A stretch of DNA of 33,737 bases, from the NCBI GenBank assembly GCA_020629875.1, contig JAHDCL010000025.1:1-33737 (forward strand), written 5' to 3'. Numbering within the stretch: position 1 is the first letter of the stretch; every line of letters starts with the position of its first letter. Made by a program: the position numbers and the translations under genes. Below are positions 1 through 7,726 of this stretch, piece after piece. A model generated the notes under the pieces. The model did not search any database, was not told the origin of the DNA, and worked only from the letters and a program-made list of their open reading frames with translations. Origin of the DNA: Hellea sp. GTDB lineage: Bacteria > Pseudomonadota > Alphaproteobacteria > Caulobacterales > Maricaulaceae.

Positions 1-1334
1 GTGTCGCCTCGCAGTCGTGCTTTGGCTTTTTCTGCGCCAAGTAGAACCAAGAGCGACCCCATCTCTGGCCCGCGATCGCGGCCTGTGAGGGCGCGGCGCA
101 GCGGCATGAAGAGCCCTTTCCCTTTACGGCCCTGCTCTTCTTTCAGCTTACTTGTCCACGCGCTCCAAGTTTCAGCCGTAACCTCATGCGGCAGGCACTC
201 CGCCGCTGCTGCGCAAAAATCCTTATCCTCATCCTCTATGCGGCCCGGCATGGGGGAATAGAGCACGGTTGACCAACCAGCTGCGTCAGAGACTTTGGAT
301 ATATTTGAGCGGATAAGGTTCCAGAAATCCTCACCGCCGCCAACATTTAGGCTCTCAAGGTGGTCTTTGACATCCGCATAAGGCGTATCATGTAAAAGCT
401 TACCATTTAGCAGCAGCAGCTCATCATCGCTAAAGCGTGCGGGCGCGCGGCCAATTTTATCAAAGCTAAATTCGTCTTTCAGCGCTTCCATCGTGCTCCG
501 AATTTCGATCGGGTCAGATGTGCCAATTTTCGCAAGGAGCGAACAAATCGCCAAAGGTTCAAAGCCTTGCTCTTTTAGCTCACCCATAGAGAGCGAGCCT
601 AAGCGTTTGGAGAGCGGTGAACCGTCTTTCCACACAAGGAGCGGCGTATGCGCGAATATCGGCAAATGGTCGGACAATGCTTCAAAGACTTCGATCTGCG
701 CCCCAGAATTCGTCACGTGATCTTCGCCGCGAATGACATGGGTGATTTTTTCGTCAATATCATCAACAACGCTGGGCAGCGTATAGAGGAAGGAGCCATC
801 GCCGCGAATAAGGACCGGATCAGAGAGCGAGCTTGTATCAACGCTCTGCTCACCGCGTACCATATCCGTCCAAGTGACGGTCTTGCCTGTCAGCTTAAAG
901 CGCCAATGCGGCTTACGGCCTTCGGCTTCATAGGCTTTGATTTGCTCATCGGTGAGCTCAAGCGCCGCGCGGTTATAGACGGGCGGCTTACCCTGCACGC
1001 GCTGCAACTTACGCTGACGGTCTAGTTCCTCAGAGGTTTCATAACAGGCATAAAGACGCCCATCCTCGCGCAGCTTCTTCGCCGCCGCCTCATAGGCCGG
1101 GAATTTATGCGACTGATTGAACGTCGCGTCCCAGTTCAGGCCTAGCCAGCCCAAATCTTCCTTGATGCCCTCTTCATATTCATTGGTAGAGCGCTCCAAA
1201 TCCGTATCGTCAATCCGCAAAATGAACTTACCCCCGCGCTCACGCACAAAGAGCCAATTCATAAGCGCGGTCCGCACATTACCAACATGGAGCTTACCCG
1301 TAGGCGACGGAGCAAAACGGCAAATGACAGTCAT
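1..1334 (-). CDS. gltX: Glutamyl-tRNA synthetase, 3' end outside window
   Basis: Charges tRNA-Glu with glutamate in the cytoplasm. Read on the minus strand from ATG at 1334, the protein begins MTVICRFAPSPTGKLHVGN. This holds the class I HIGH-type motif (HVGN, residues 16-19), followed by ILRIDDTDLERS at about 38-49. The second class I signature is LSKRLGS (residues 241-247), a variant of KMSKS that is common in one of the two alphaproteobacterial GluRS types. About 444 codons are visible. The last ones (GRDRGPEMG, then LLVLLGAEKAKARLRGD) look like the normal C-terminal anticodon-binding end, so only a few residues lie beyond base 1. The start is fixed by the conserved N-terminus. Alphaproteobacteria often have a second paralogue, and some such enzymes also mischarge tRNA-Gln. 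Which type this is cannot be settled from this gene alone. Confidence 0.94.
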   Translation of the reverse strand, partial: MTVICRFAPSPTGKLHVGNVRTALMNWLFVRERGGKFILRIDDTDLERSTNEYEEGIKEDLGWLGLNWDATFNQSHKFPAYEAAAKKLREDGRLYACYETSEELDRQRKLQRVQGKPPVYNRAALELTDEQIKAYEAEGRKPHWRFKLTGKTVTWTDMVRGEQSVDTSSLSDPVLIRGDGSFLYTLPSVVDDIDEKITHVIRGEDHVTNSGAQIEVFEALSDHLPIFAHTPLLVWKDGSPLSKRLGSLSMGELKEQGFEPLAICSLLAKIGTSDPIEIRSTMEALKDEFSFDKIGRAPARFSDDELLLLNGKLLHDTPYADVKDHLESLNVGGGEDFWNLIRSNISKVSDAAGWSTVLYSPMPGRIEDEDKDFCAAAAECLPHEVTAETWSAWTSKLKEEQGRKGKGLFMPLRRALTGRDRGPEMGSLLVLLGAEKAKARLRGD

Positions 1335-1343
1335 GGTTATAGT

Positions 1344-1392
1344 CTTTCAATTATCTCGCGCGCTCTTAAGGGATTGGCGGGAAGATTGAAAG
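1344..1392. repeat. Spaced inverted repeat in the gltX leader
   Basis: CTTTCAAT (1344-1351) and ATTGAAAG (1385-1392) form a perfect 8-bp inverted repeat with a 33-base spacer, just upstream of the gltX start. It could fold the leader or be a protein site, or it could be chance. No further support was seen. Confidence 0.25.
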
Positions 1393-1439
1393 TGCAAAGC
1401 GTCAGAGGCCTGAAATTATGGAATCGTCTACAGCCTAAT

Positions 1440-3266
1440 TTATTGGCCCATTGATAAGGCAGAAATAACCCGTCTTTGTTCACCCAATGCCCACCATTTT
1501 AATGAATATTTTTCAAGTGGGTTAATGAGAATACCATTGATGACCATTTGTGCAGCGCTCCCACCGTCAAGTTGCATTGCATTTGGCACCTCTAATGCCA
1601 AAAACACATCACAAATTTCATCTAGGCCGGCTTCGGCTCCTCTGCGTGTTTGTATGGTTACCAAATAACGTTTTGTTCCACGGTCGACCACTCCCATAGC
1701 ATTTCTACGGTCTTTAGAAGATGTGTTATTAGCATTACATGTCGAATTTTTGATTATTGAAGCCGTACTCCCCACCACATCATGATTAAAAACGGAAGAC
1801 GGCACACCGCTAGTGTTAGCAGGTTTATCAAGAAAAAATGGGAATGCATTTGTTGTATTTGCAGGATTTGAAAAGCCCATTAAAACTTGTTGATCAGAGC
1901 TAGAGTTTATCTGCGTACCATCAACCCATTGATCTGCATCAGGTGTTCCAGATGGGTCACCGTCAAATCTAAACCCTCTGTTACCGTCCCATGTGAAAGC
2001 ATTTATACTAAGATACCGAGGAGAACTTCCAACATGGTCATTCACGGTCTCAGTTAAGCGTTCTCCCGAAGAAAGAGGGCTATTAAAGATATAATCGACG
2101 TCAAACCCCGGCTTGTTGGTTTCTTGAATGACGATGTGGAGTTTGGTTATATTCTTACAGCTTGAGAATAGAGCATTTCCACCTGCACCAGTTACCGCAT
2201 TGTAGAAAGCTGACGCCCCAGCCGCAACAATCTCGGTAGCGCAATCATTGGCGTTTGAAAGATTTAACTGGGTTGGTGCGGCCAATGTCGACGCCTCTGA
2301 CTTTTGAAGGAAACCAGAGGAGTCTTGAGGCGTTGACACAGTTCCAGTTCTCAGTCCTTGCTGTTGAGAAAGACCGCTGGCTTCCATCTCGAAAGGCCCT
2401 TTATTGCGTAGGTAAAAGAAACCAGATTCTGGAAATCTTGCGCGGTATTTTTGAACTTTATTCCTATCCGAGCCAATGAATTTCAAGTCTATTGGTACAT
2501 CGTTTAGCTCCCCAACTTTAAAACTGGGCAACTCTCCTGGCAGCAAGTCAGGATCATCGGCTTTAAATTCCAAGGTGGCGAGATTGTCTACATCGTCACG
2601 ATAATCTACGCTTATGGCGATTTCTCCAAGCGCGTTTGCTTGGAGGCTTCCGGACACAATTACAGGTTTTTTGTAATGTTTAACGTCTAATTTTAACTCC
2701 ACGTCATGAGCGTCAAAACTGAGTCGTTTGGGTTTTCCGGGCTTCACAGCCGTCACGTAATCATAACTTGGCGGAACAAAATCATTGCCAAGATCAGAAA
2801 GTTTAGTCTTCTTTCCTTGAAATTTTAAGTCCGCAAGAAACAAAGCTTTGCGGCGGCCATTCTCTAACACTAAGTTTTCACTCAATTGAGTTGATGCCAA
2901 TTGCTTAATTTGGCCATCGCTATCAGTCACATTTATAGCGGCTAAAGTAATCGTCTCCTCGCTTGCAATGTTGGCATTTGTAAGAAATATGTCTTTAGAT
3001 ACTTGAAGCTCAGTTTCACCGACCTCCAACCGCGAGCAAGTCTGAGCAGCCGTACATAAGTCGACAGAATGCAAGTTTAGTTTCTTGAGGAATTTCAACT
3101 GAACCCCTGACAGAAAAACTTCAACTTGAGAAACATCATTCGGCACAAAGTTAGCGTTTATTCTGACCGTATCTTCCGCGTTAAATGCGTCGTTCAACCT
3201 ATATTTCGACCCAAATCCCGTCAGCATCGTAAGACAAACAGTAGCTCCAAGGATATTTTTCAACAT
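1440..3266 (-). CDS. Secreted protein with C-terminal phosphodiester-glycosidase-like (NAGPA/DUF2233) domain
   Basis: A 608-residue protein. The N-terminus (MLKNILGATVCLTMLTGFGS) is a plausible signal peptide without a lipobox cysteine. Residues up to about 330 form a Lys/Asp-rich, beta-rich region I do not recognise. The C-terminal 270 residues resemble the NAGPA/DUF2233 fold: SINAFTWDGNRGFRFDGD fits the aiNggfF block, SKDRRNAMGVVDRGTKRYL fits the nPRtaiG block, and PNAMQLDGGSAAQMVING fits the NLDGGgSS.mvvnG signature. The family removes sugar from phosphodiester-linked glycans (established for mammalian NAGPA and bacterial relatives). The substrate here is unknown, and LDGGSAA lacks the usual serines. 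ATG at 3266 is chosen because GGAGGT sits four bases before it, inside the longer frame that opens with GTG at 3278. Base composition is more A+T-rich than gltX or nadE. Confidence 0.78.
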   Translation of the reverse strand: MLKNILGATVCLTMLTGFGSKYRLNDAFNAEDTVRINANFVPNDVSQVEVFLSGVQLKFLKKLNLHSVDLCTAAQTCSRLEVGETELQVSKDIFLTNANIASEETITLAAINVTDSDGQIKQLASTQLSENLVLENGRRKALFLADLKFQGKKTKLSDLGNDFVPPSYDYVTAVKPGKPKRLSFDAHDVELKLDVKHYKKPVIVSGSLQANALGEIAISVDYRDDVDNLATLEFKADDPDLLPGELPSFKVGELNDVPIDLKFIGSDRNKVQKYRARFPESGFFYLRNKGPFEMEASGLSQQQGLRTGTVSTPQDSSGFLQKSEASTLAAPTQLNLSNANDCATEIVAAGASAFYNAVTGAGGNALFSSCKNITKLHIVIQETNKPGFDVDYIFNSPLSSGERLTETVNDHVGSSPRYLSINAFTWDGNRGFRFDGDPSGTPDADQWVDGTQINSSSDQQVLMGFSNPANTTNAFPFFLDKPANTSGVPSSVFNHDVVGSTASIIKNSTCNANNTSSKDRRNAMGVVDRGTKRYLVTIQTRRGAEAGLDEICDVFLALEVPNAMQLDGGSAAQMVINGILINPLEKYSLKWWALGEQRRVISALSMGQ

Positions 3267-3365
3267 TAAGACCTCCACATATAGTTGATAAATTTACTAT
3301 AGCACCCAATGAGGAGCAGGACAACTTAAAAGTATATTTGCACAGTTAGCAATTTTAACTAGTAT

Positions 3366-3722
3366 TCATTTTGCTATTCGCTTAAATTTGAAAAGGGCTA
3401 ATCCATTAAGTGAAATAAAGAGCACGGGAAGAGCTATATGCATCACATCCGAATTTAATGATATGGGCCCCTCTGTAAACACGGCTAGGACTCCAATAAG
3501 ATAAAAGAGTCCAATGATAAGGCTGAATAGAATTGAGAAAAGAATTAGAATACTGTTTTTAAAACAGACACCTGCTAACCCCAAGACAATTACAATAAGA
3601 GGTATAAGGCAGCTTAAGTCTGTCCGCAAAGAAAGAAACGTAAGCACCATAATGAAACTATTTATGCCTACACATAGATGAATTAAACGCCAGTTTTTGA
3701 CTTTTAAGATCTTATCGCCCAC
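3366..3722 (-). CDS. Small four-helix membrane protein, unknown function
   Basis: A 118-residue hydrophobic protein with four predicted membrane segments at about residues 12-33, 37-52, 55-83 and 92-110. The N-terminus (MGDKILKVKNWR) and the C-terminus (KFKRIAK) are both basic. I recognise no family. The start is GTG at 3722, preceded by GAGGTG seven bases upstream, a good ribosome site. It lies about 100 bases upstream of the glycosidase-like gene on the same strand and has a similar A+T-rich composition, so the two may form one small unit. No catalytic residues are visible. It could be an accessory to the secreted protein, but that is a guess from position only. Confidence 0.65.
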   Translation of the reverse strand: MGDKILKVKNWRLIHLCVGINSFIMVLTFLSLRTDLSCLIPLIVIVLGLAGVCFKNSILILFSILFSLIIGLFYLIGVLAVFTEGPISLNSDVMHIALPVLFISLNGLALFKFKRIAK

Positions 3723-3839
3723 AAAATCACCTCACTTCTCAAGACTTCAATTGTTGACTTCTCATAACAACCAATAATTAATCGTAAGCTCAACACAACC
3801 TTAGATCAACTCACAATAATGGCGACCTAGCCTTGTACT

Positions 3840-5495
3840 TTAAACCTCATCCCGATAGCCATTCGTAATCGGATAACGCCTATCTTTCCCGAAATTCTTC
3901 GTGCCTATCTTCACGCCCGGGGGCGCTTGGCGGCGTTTATATTCAGCGATGTAGAGCAGATGCTGTATCCGTTTTACGTTCTCCGGCGTATGGCCACGCG
4001 CGATGATGTCCTCGACGGGAAGTTCCTGCTCAATCAGGCCAAAGAGGATATCGTCCAGCACGTCATATTCCGGCAGGCTATCACTATCTTTTTGGTCTTC
4101 GCGCAGTTCCGCGGAGGGCGGTTTGGTGATGATATTATCGGGAATAGGATAATCCCCCCCCAGCAGGTCTTCGGGGTTGTTCTTATTGCGCCACTTACAG
4201 AGCTCAAACAGCTCAGTCTTATAGATATCTTTGACGGGGTTATAGCCGCCGCACATATCGCCATAAAGCGTGGCATAGCCCACGGCCATTTCCGACTTAT
4301 TCCCTGTCGTGACCACCATCGGCCCAAACTTATTGGATATCGCCATGAGGGTCAGCGCGCGGGTTCGCGACTGCATATTTTCCTCAGTCGTATCAAAAGG
4401 TAAGTCCCCAAACATCGGCGCGAGCATTTCTTGGAAGGCGTCAAAAGCAGGCTTAATCGCAATCACGTCATAGCGGCAGCCAATGCGCTCGGCGCAATCC
4501 TGCGCGTCGCCCAGGCTCTCTCCCGCCGTGTAGCGCGAGGGCATCATCACGCACCACACACGCTCTGGCCCGAGCGCATCAGCGGCAATGGCGGCGACAG
4601 CGGCGCTATCTACTCCGCCCGAGAGGCCCAGCACGATTTGCTTGAAGTAATTCTTATTCACATAATCGCCGAGGCCGAGGCACATGGCCCGCCAATCCGC
4701 CTCATGGCCTGTGAGCTGTTTCTCGAGCTTGGCTTCTATGCAAACCCAGCCTTTAGGCCCCTTCTCCCATGTCGCGATATCGTAATCCTCGACAAAGCTC
4801 TTAAGCGCCTGAACAATCGTGCCATCCGCCGCCATGGAAAAGGAAGAGCCATCAAAGACCAGCTCATCCTGCCCGCCAATCTGATTGACGTAGATTAGCG
4901 GCAGCCCCTCATTATAAACCTTCTCGCCTAACGCTTCGACACGCTCAGACAGGGCCGTACGCCGCCAAGGCGAGCCATTAGGCGAGATCATAATCTCCGC
5001 GCCTTTATCCGCGAGGTGGCTCGCCACGCCGGGCTGCCAGAGGTCTTCGCAAATCGGCAGGCCAATGGTGATGCCTTTAAACTCAATCGGGTCAGGCAGC
5101 GGCCCGCGCGTGAAAATCCGAAATTCATCAAAGACGCCATAATTAGGCAAATGATGCTTATGGCGCACATCGGTGATTTTACCATCCCGCATAAAGAGCG
5201 CCGCGTTATAGAGCTTACCCTCCTCCAGCCACGGCAAGTTAAAAACCACGGCGGGCCCATTTTTGGTGAGCTTAGCAAACTCTTCGGCATGGACCTTACA
5301 ATCGGCCACGGCGGCAGGCTTAAGCACTAAATCCTCAGCCGGATAACCAATCACAAATTGCTCCGGCAAAACAAGGATATCCGCCCCGTCAGCCTTGGCC
5401 CGCGCATAGGCCTCACGGGCCTTAGCCATGTTCTTTTCGAGAGCCCCAACATGGGCGTTCAGTTGAGCAGAAGCGATTTTGAGGGTCTGAGTCAT
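3840..5495 (-). CDS. nadE: Glutamine-dependent NAD+ synthetase
   Basis: Makes NAD+ from nicotinic acid adenine dinucleotide, ATP and glutamine, the last step of NAD synthesis. The 551 residues comprise an N-terminal nitrilase/CN-hydrolase glutaminase and a C-terminal ATP-pyrophosphatase synthetase, the usual two-domain length. The glutaminase triad is visible: E45 in LVLPEQF, K113 in RHKHHLPNYG and C149 in GLPICEDLW. The synthetase P-loop SGGVDS is at 292-297, followed by TTGNKSEMAVGYATLYGDM and TKPPSAELR. ATG at 5495 begins MTQTLKIASAQLN, the normal family N-terminus. The preceding ribosome site is weak. The NACHT gene lies 82 bases upstream on the same strand, but base composition changes sharply between them, so operon membership is doubtful. 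Confidence 0.96.
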   Translation of the reverse strand: MTQTLKIASAQLNAHVGALEKNMAKAREAYARAKADGADILVLPEQFVIGYPAEDLVLKPAAVADCKVHAEEFAKLTKNGPAVVFNLPWLEEGKLYNAALFMRDGKITDVRHKHHLPNYGVFDEFRIFTRGPLPDPIEFKGITIGLPICEDLWQPGVASHLADKGAEIMISPNGSPWRRTALSERVEALGEKVYNEGLPLIYVNQIGGQDELVFDGSSFSMAADGTIVQALKSFVEDYDIATWEKGPKGWVCIEAKLEKQLTGHEADWRAMCLGLGDYVNKNYFKQIVLGLSGGVDSAAVAAIAADALGPERVWCVMMPSRYTAGESLGDAQDCAERIGCRYDVIAIKPAFDAFQEMLAPMFGDLPFDTTEENMQSRTRALTLMAISNKFGPMVVTTGNKSEMAVGYATLYGDMCGGYNPVKDIYKTELFELCKWRNKNNPEDLLGGDYPIPDNIITKPPSAELREDQKDSDSLPEYDVLDDILFGLIEQELPVEDIIARGHTPENVKRIQHLLYIAEYKRRQAPPGVKIGTKNFGKDRRYPITNGYRDEV

Positions 5496-5534
5496 GAGGG
5501 TGGTTTAGCGGGGCGGCGTGGGGGGTGGCAAGCG

Positions 5535-5549
5535 TTCATAATTTATGAA
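5535..5549. promoter_or_regulatory. 15-bp A+T palindrome upstream of nadE
   Basis: TTCATAA-T-TTATGAA is a perfect odd palindrome centred 47 bases upstream of the nadE start, in the gap between nadE and the NACHT gene. Its placement suits an operator for nadE, and its size suits a dimeric regulator. It has no T tract or GC-rich stem, so it is a poor terminator candidate. The regulator is unknown. Confidence 0.4.
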
Positions 5550-5577
5550 ATGAAAAATTGAGTCTCATAACTGGAAA

Positions 5578-7554
5578 CTAGAAATTATATAAATCACTCA
5601 ATGAGGCTTCTACAGTTTGACTCTTTTTATTTGCTAAACCACGTAAAAATAGAGCTATTTTTTCTCTACCCGCATAGCAACTCGACAACGTTTCTATTGC
5701 CTGTTCTTCAAGGAAACCGCTAAAGTCCTCTGGCATAACATCCAAAAAGTCTTCTTTTTCCACAGGCACATTTTCAGACACATAAAGGCCAGCTTCATTT
5801 AACGTTATTTTTGGCGCAGACAATTCAAAGCCTGTCTCACTTATTTCAATAACATATTGAGGCAGCTTGTGCCTTTCATATAACTCTAAGAATGCTAGTC
5901 GATATTTTCTTTCTTTGGATGTGTTCAAAATAGAGCTTGAACGGAACTGATTTTCCTCTGGAAAATTTGATTGCTCAATCAACTTTAATTCAAACAATTG
6001 AGAAATAAATCGTGTAACTTCACCACCCAATACTGCGAGCCCGAATACTTTTTTATCGTCCTGATCGCCCTTAGTGTTTGACATAATTGTAAAAATAAAA
6101 CTGACTTTTACAACTGGCGTGAGTGTTTTGATATCCTCAAACTTTCCGATGCGTTCAAATGCGGATTGGCTAGATAACTCTAAAAACTTAGGAACGACAA
6201 ATTTTGAAATTACCGCTGAAGGCTTCATTTGATGGCAGATCTTTAGAACACTATCAAAATACCTTTCGCTAAATTTATACAACAATGCCTTAGTTTTGAC
6301 ATCTTCCATCTTGATTATGAAATATGCAGTAAAGTACTCTTGGAATGACCTATGGACAAATAAGTACGTATTCCCATCTAGGAAAAGTAAGTTCATCGAC
6401 TCCTCTAAATCGTGTAATATATCCTCTATTTCCGCATCGATAGGAGTATCAAATTCTAAGTTTTTATTCAAAAAATTCTTAGTGTTTTTGAGTTCATTCA
6501 ATAACTCAATTTTATTGAATTCATAGACTTCTCGTGTGTAGGTTAAAAAACAAAACACAGCAAAAAATCGCTGCAATTCAATCAGCTTCAAACATTTAGG
6601 TCTTGTGAATGTTTCTTTCAAAATATCATGGTTTTGGAATAAAGTCATGAAGACTGCGGTGTAAAAAGAATCCAAATTATCTGGAATTGTCTTCGGATCC
6701 TGAAATGTGAGCAGCATCATTAAAGCGAGAAGAGGGATTTCTAAGAAAGTTTTATGCTCCTCATAAAAATCTTCATTCAATCCGCTGAGAAATTTTTTTC
6801 TAGTTGATTCCGGAACATTAGACTTTTTAACGAGTTCTTTAACCTGTTCGAGATTGAAGCCTACTACATCAAAAATCGTAAAATTCGTCCAACTTAGAAA
6901 AGTTGAGTTGGAACGACTAGAAACCACCATAGGACACGCCCCATACTTTTCTTCGAAAGCTAAAATTTGTCGTTCAACATCGGTTCGGTTCGCCTTTAAT
7001 AATTCATCATAACCATCCAAAATTATTACCGCGGAACCGGAATTTAGTATGGATTGGTAAGCAGACTCGCTTAGAGCACCCCCACTGGTTAGAGTGTGTT
7101 TAATGAACGACTCTAAGTTTTGAGTATTGAAGTCATTGAATTTTCGTAACTCCAAGTAAACTGGGACAGTGCCTCTAGGATCTTCAAATACTCTATTCCA
7201 GAAATACTTTAGGAAAAAAGTTTTCCCAGACCCTCCATTTCCTCGAACAATTACGCGACCTGATTGTCGAATATCTTCAATTAAAGTTAAATCATCAATC
7301 GGTTTTTCTTTTCGATCTTTGCAAACAAATCTATTGTTAACATAAACCGAATGCAACGGCACGGGGACAGTCTTAGAGCTAAGTAACTTCACTGATGAAT
7401 TCTTATTATAAGAATTCATCAGGTGCTTACCAATCAGGACTTTATGTTTCTCGTATTCTTCTCCGAGCTTCTTGGAAATTGATGGCCCCACCAAATCCCA
7501 AAACTTCTTAAGAACTTTAGCTCCCTCAGCCAATGTGTCTGGATTTTCTATCAT
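5578..7554 (-). CDS. NACHT-domain STAND ATPase, putative defence protein
   Basis: A 658-residue protein with a central NACHT module. Walker A is GNGGSGKT (105-112), followed by a beta strand ending VYLELRKF (132-139). Walker B is AVIILDGYDEL (175-185) with the extended acidic motif, sensor 1 is VVSSRS (210-215), and the winged-helix signature is FVHRSFQEYFTAYF (399-412). The first ~95 residues are helical and match no effector I know. The C-terminal ~240 residues show no clear LRR, TPR or WD repeats. STAND proteins of this type oligomerise after sensing a ligand, and bacterial NACHT proteins (bNACHT) are established anti-phage factors. The role here is inferred. The gene is very A+T-rich: 17 G/C of 60 at 6481-6540, against 32 of 60 in nadE at 5341-5400. 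This suggests transfer. ATG at 7554 has no strong Shine-Dalgarno. No partner gene is adjacent. Confidence 0.88.
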   Translation of the reverse strand: MIENPDTLAEGAKVLKKFWDLVGPSISKKLGEEYEKHKVLIGKHLMNSYNKNSSVKLLSSKTVPVPLHSVYVNNRFVCKDRKEKPIDDLTLIEDIRQSGRVIVRGNGGSGKTFFLKYFWNRVFEDPRGTVPVYLELRKFNDFNTQNLESFIKHTLTSGGALSESAYQSILNSGSAVIILDGYDELLKANRTDVERQILAFEEKYGACPMVVSSRSNSTFLSWTNFTIFDVVGFNLEQVKELVKKSNVPESTRKKFLSGLNEDFYEEHKTFLEIPLLALMMLLTFQDPKTIPDNLDSFYTAVFMTLFQNHDILKETFTRPKCLKLIELQRFFAVFCFLTYTREVYEFNKIELLNELKNTKNFLNKNLEFDTPIDAEIEDILHDLEESMNLLFLDGNTYLFVHRSFQEYFTAYFIIKMEDVKTKALLYKFSERYFDSVLKICHQMKPSAVISKFVVPKFLELSSQSAFERIGKFEDIKTLTPVVKVSFIFTIMSNTKGDQDDKKVFGLAVLGGEVTRFISQLFELKLIEQSNFPEENQFRSSSILNTSKERKYRLAFLELYERHKLPQYVIEISETGFELSAPKITLNEAGLYVSENVPVEKEDFLDVMPEDFSGFLEEQAIETLSSCYAGREKIALFLRGLANKKSQTVEASLSDLYNF

Positions 7555-7582
7555 ATTTAATCGCGAATCATTTCAAAAGCCT

Positions 7583-7610
7583 AGCATACAACCTATTTAT
7601 GCAAATCCAA
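7583..7610 (-). promoter_or_regulatory. Possible promoter of the NACHT gene
   Basis: On the minus strand TTGGAT (7605-7610) and TATGCT (7583-7588) are separated by 16 bases and lie 28-56 bases upstream of the NACHT ATG. They resemble housekeeping -35 and -10 boxes. This is a consensus guess only. Confidence 0.35.
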
Positions 7611-7726
7611 CATCATACTAGTTTAGAATAACCGCCACCCTCCCTCAAACCCACCCTAACCCCCTGAAATCATTCGCCTCACAATTATCTCATCCTCGTC
7701 ACCCCAAACCGAGTTATGTTCTTAGA

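Noticed and set aside
493-1389. Three plus-strand open frames opposite gltX
   Set aside because: The minus strand carries a full GluRS with HVGN and LSKR motifs. The plus-strand translations are shadows.
3927-5330. Three plus-strand frames of 104-158 codons opposite nadE
   Set aside because: They lie wholly antisense to a gene with intact catalytic motifs in both domains, and none has a recognisable fold or ribosome site.
5578-7554. A multi-gene defence island
   Set aside because: Only the NACHT gene has defence character. Its neighbours (nadE, the 7727 gene) have ordinary composition and no toxin, nuclease or protease partner is adjacent.
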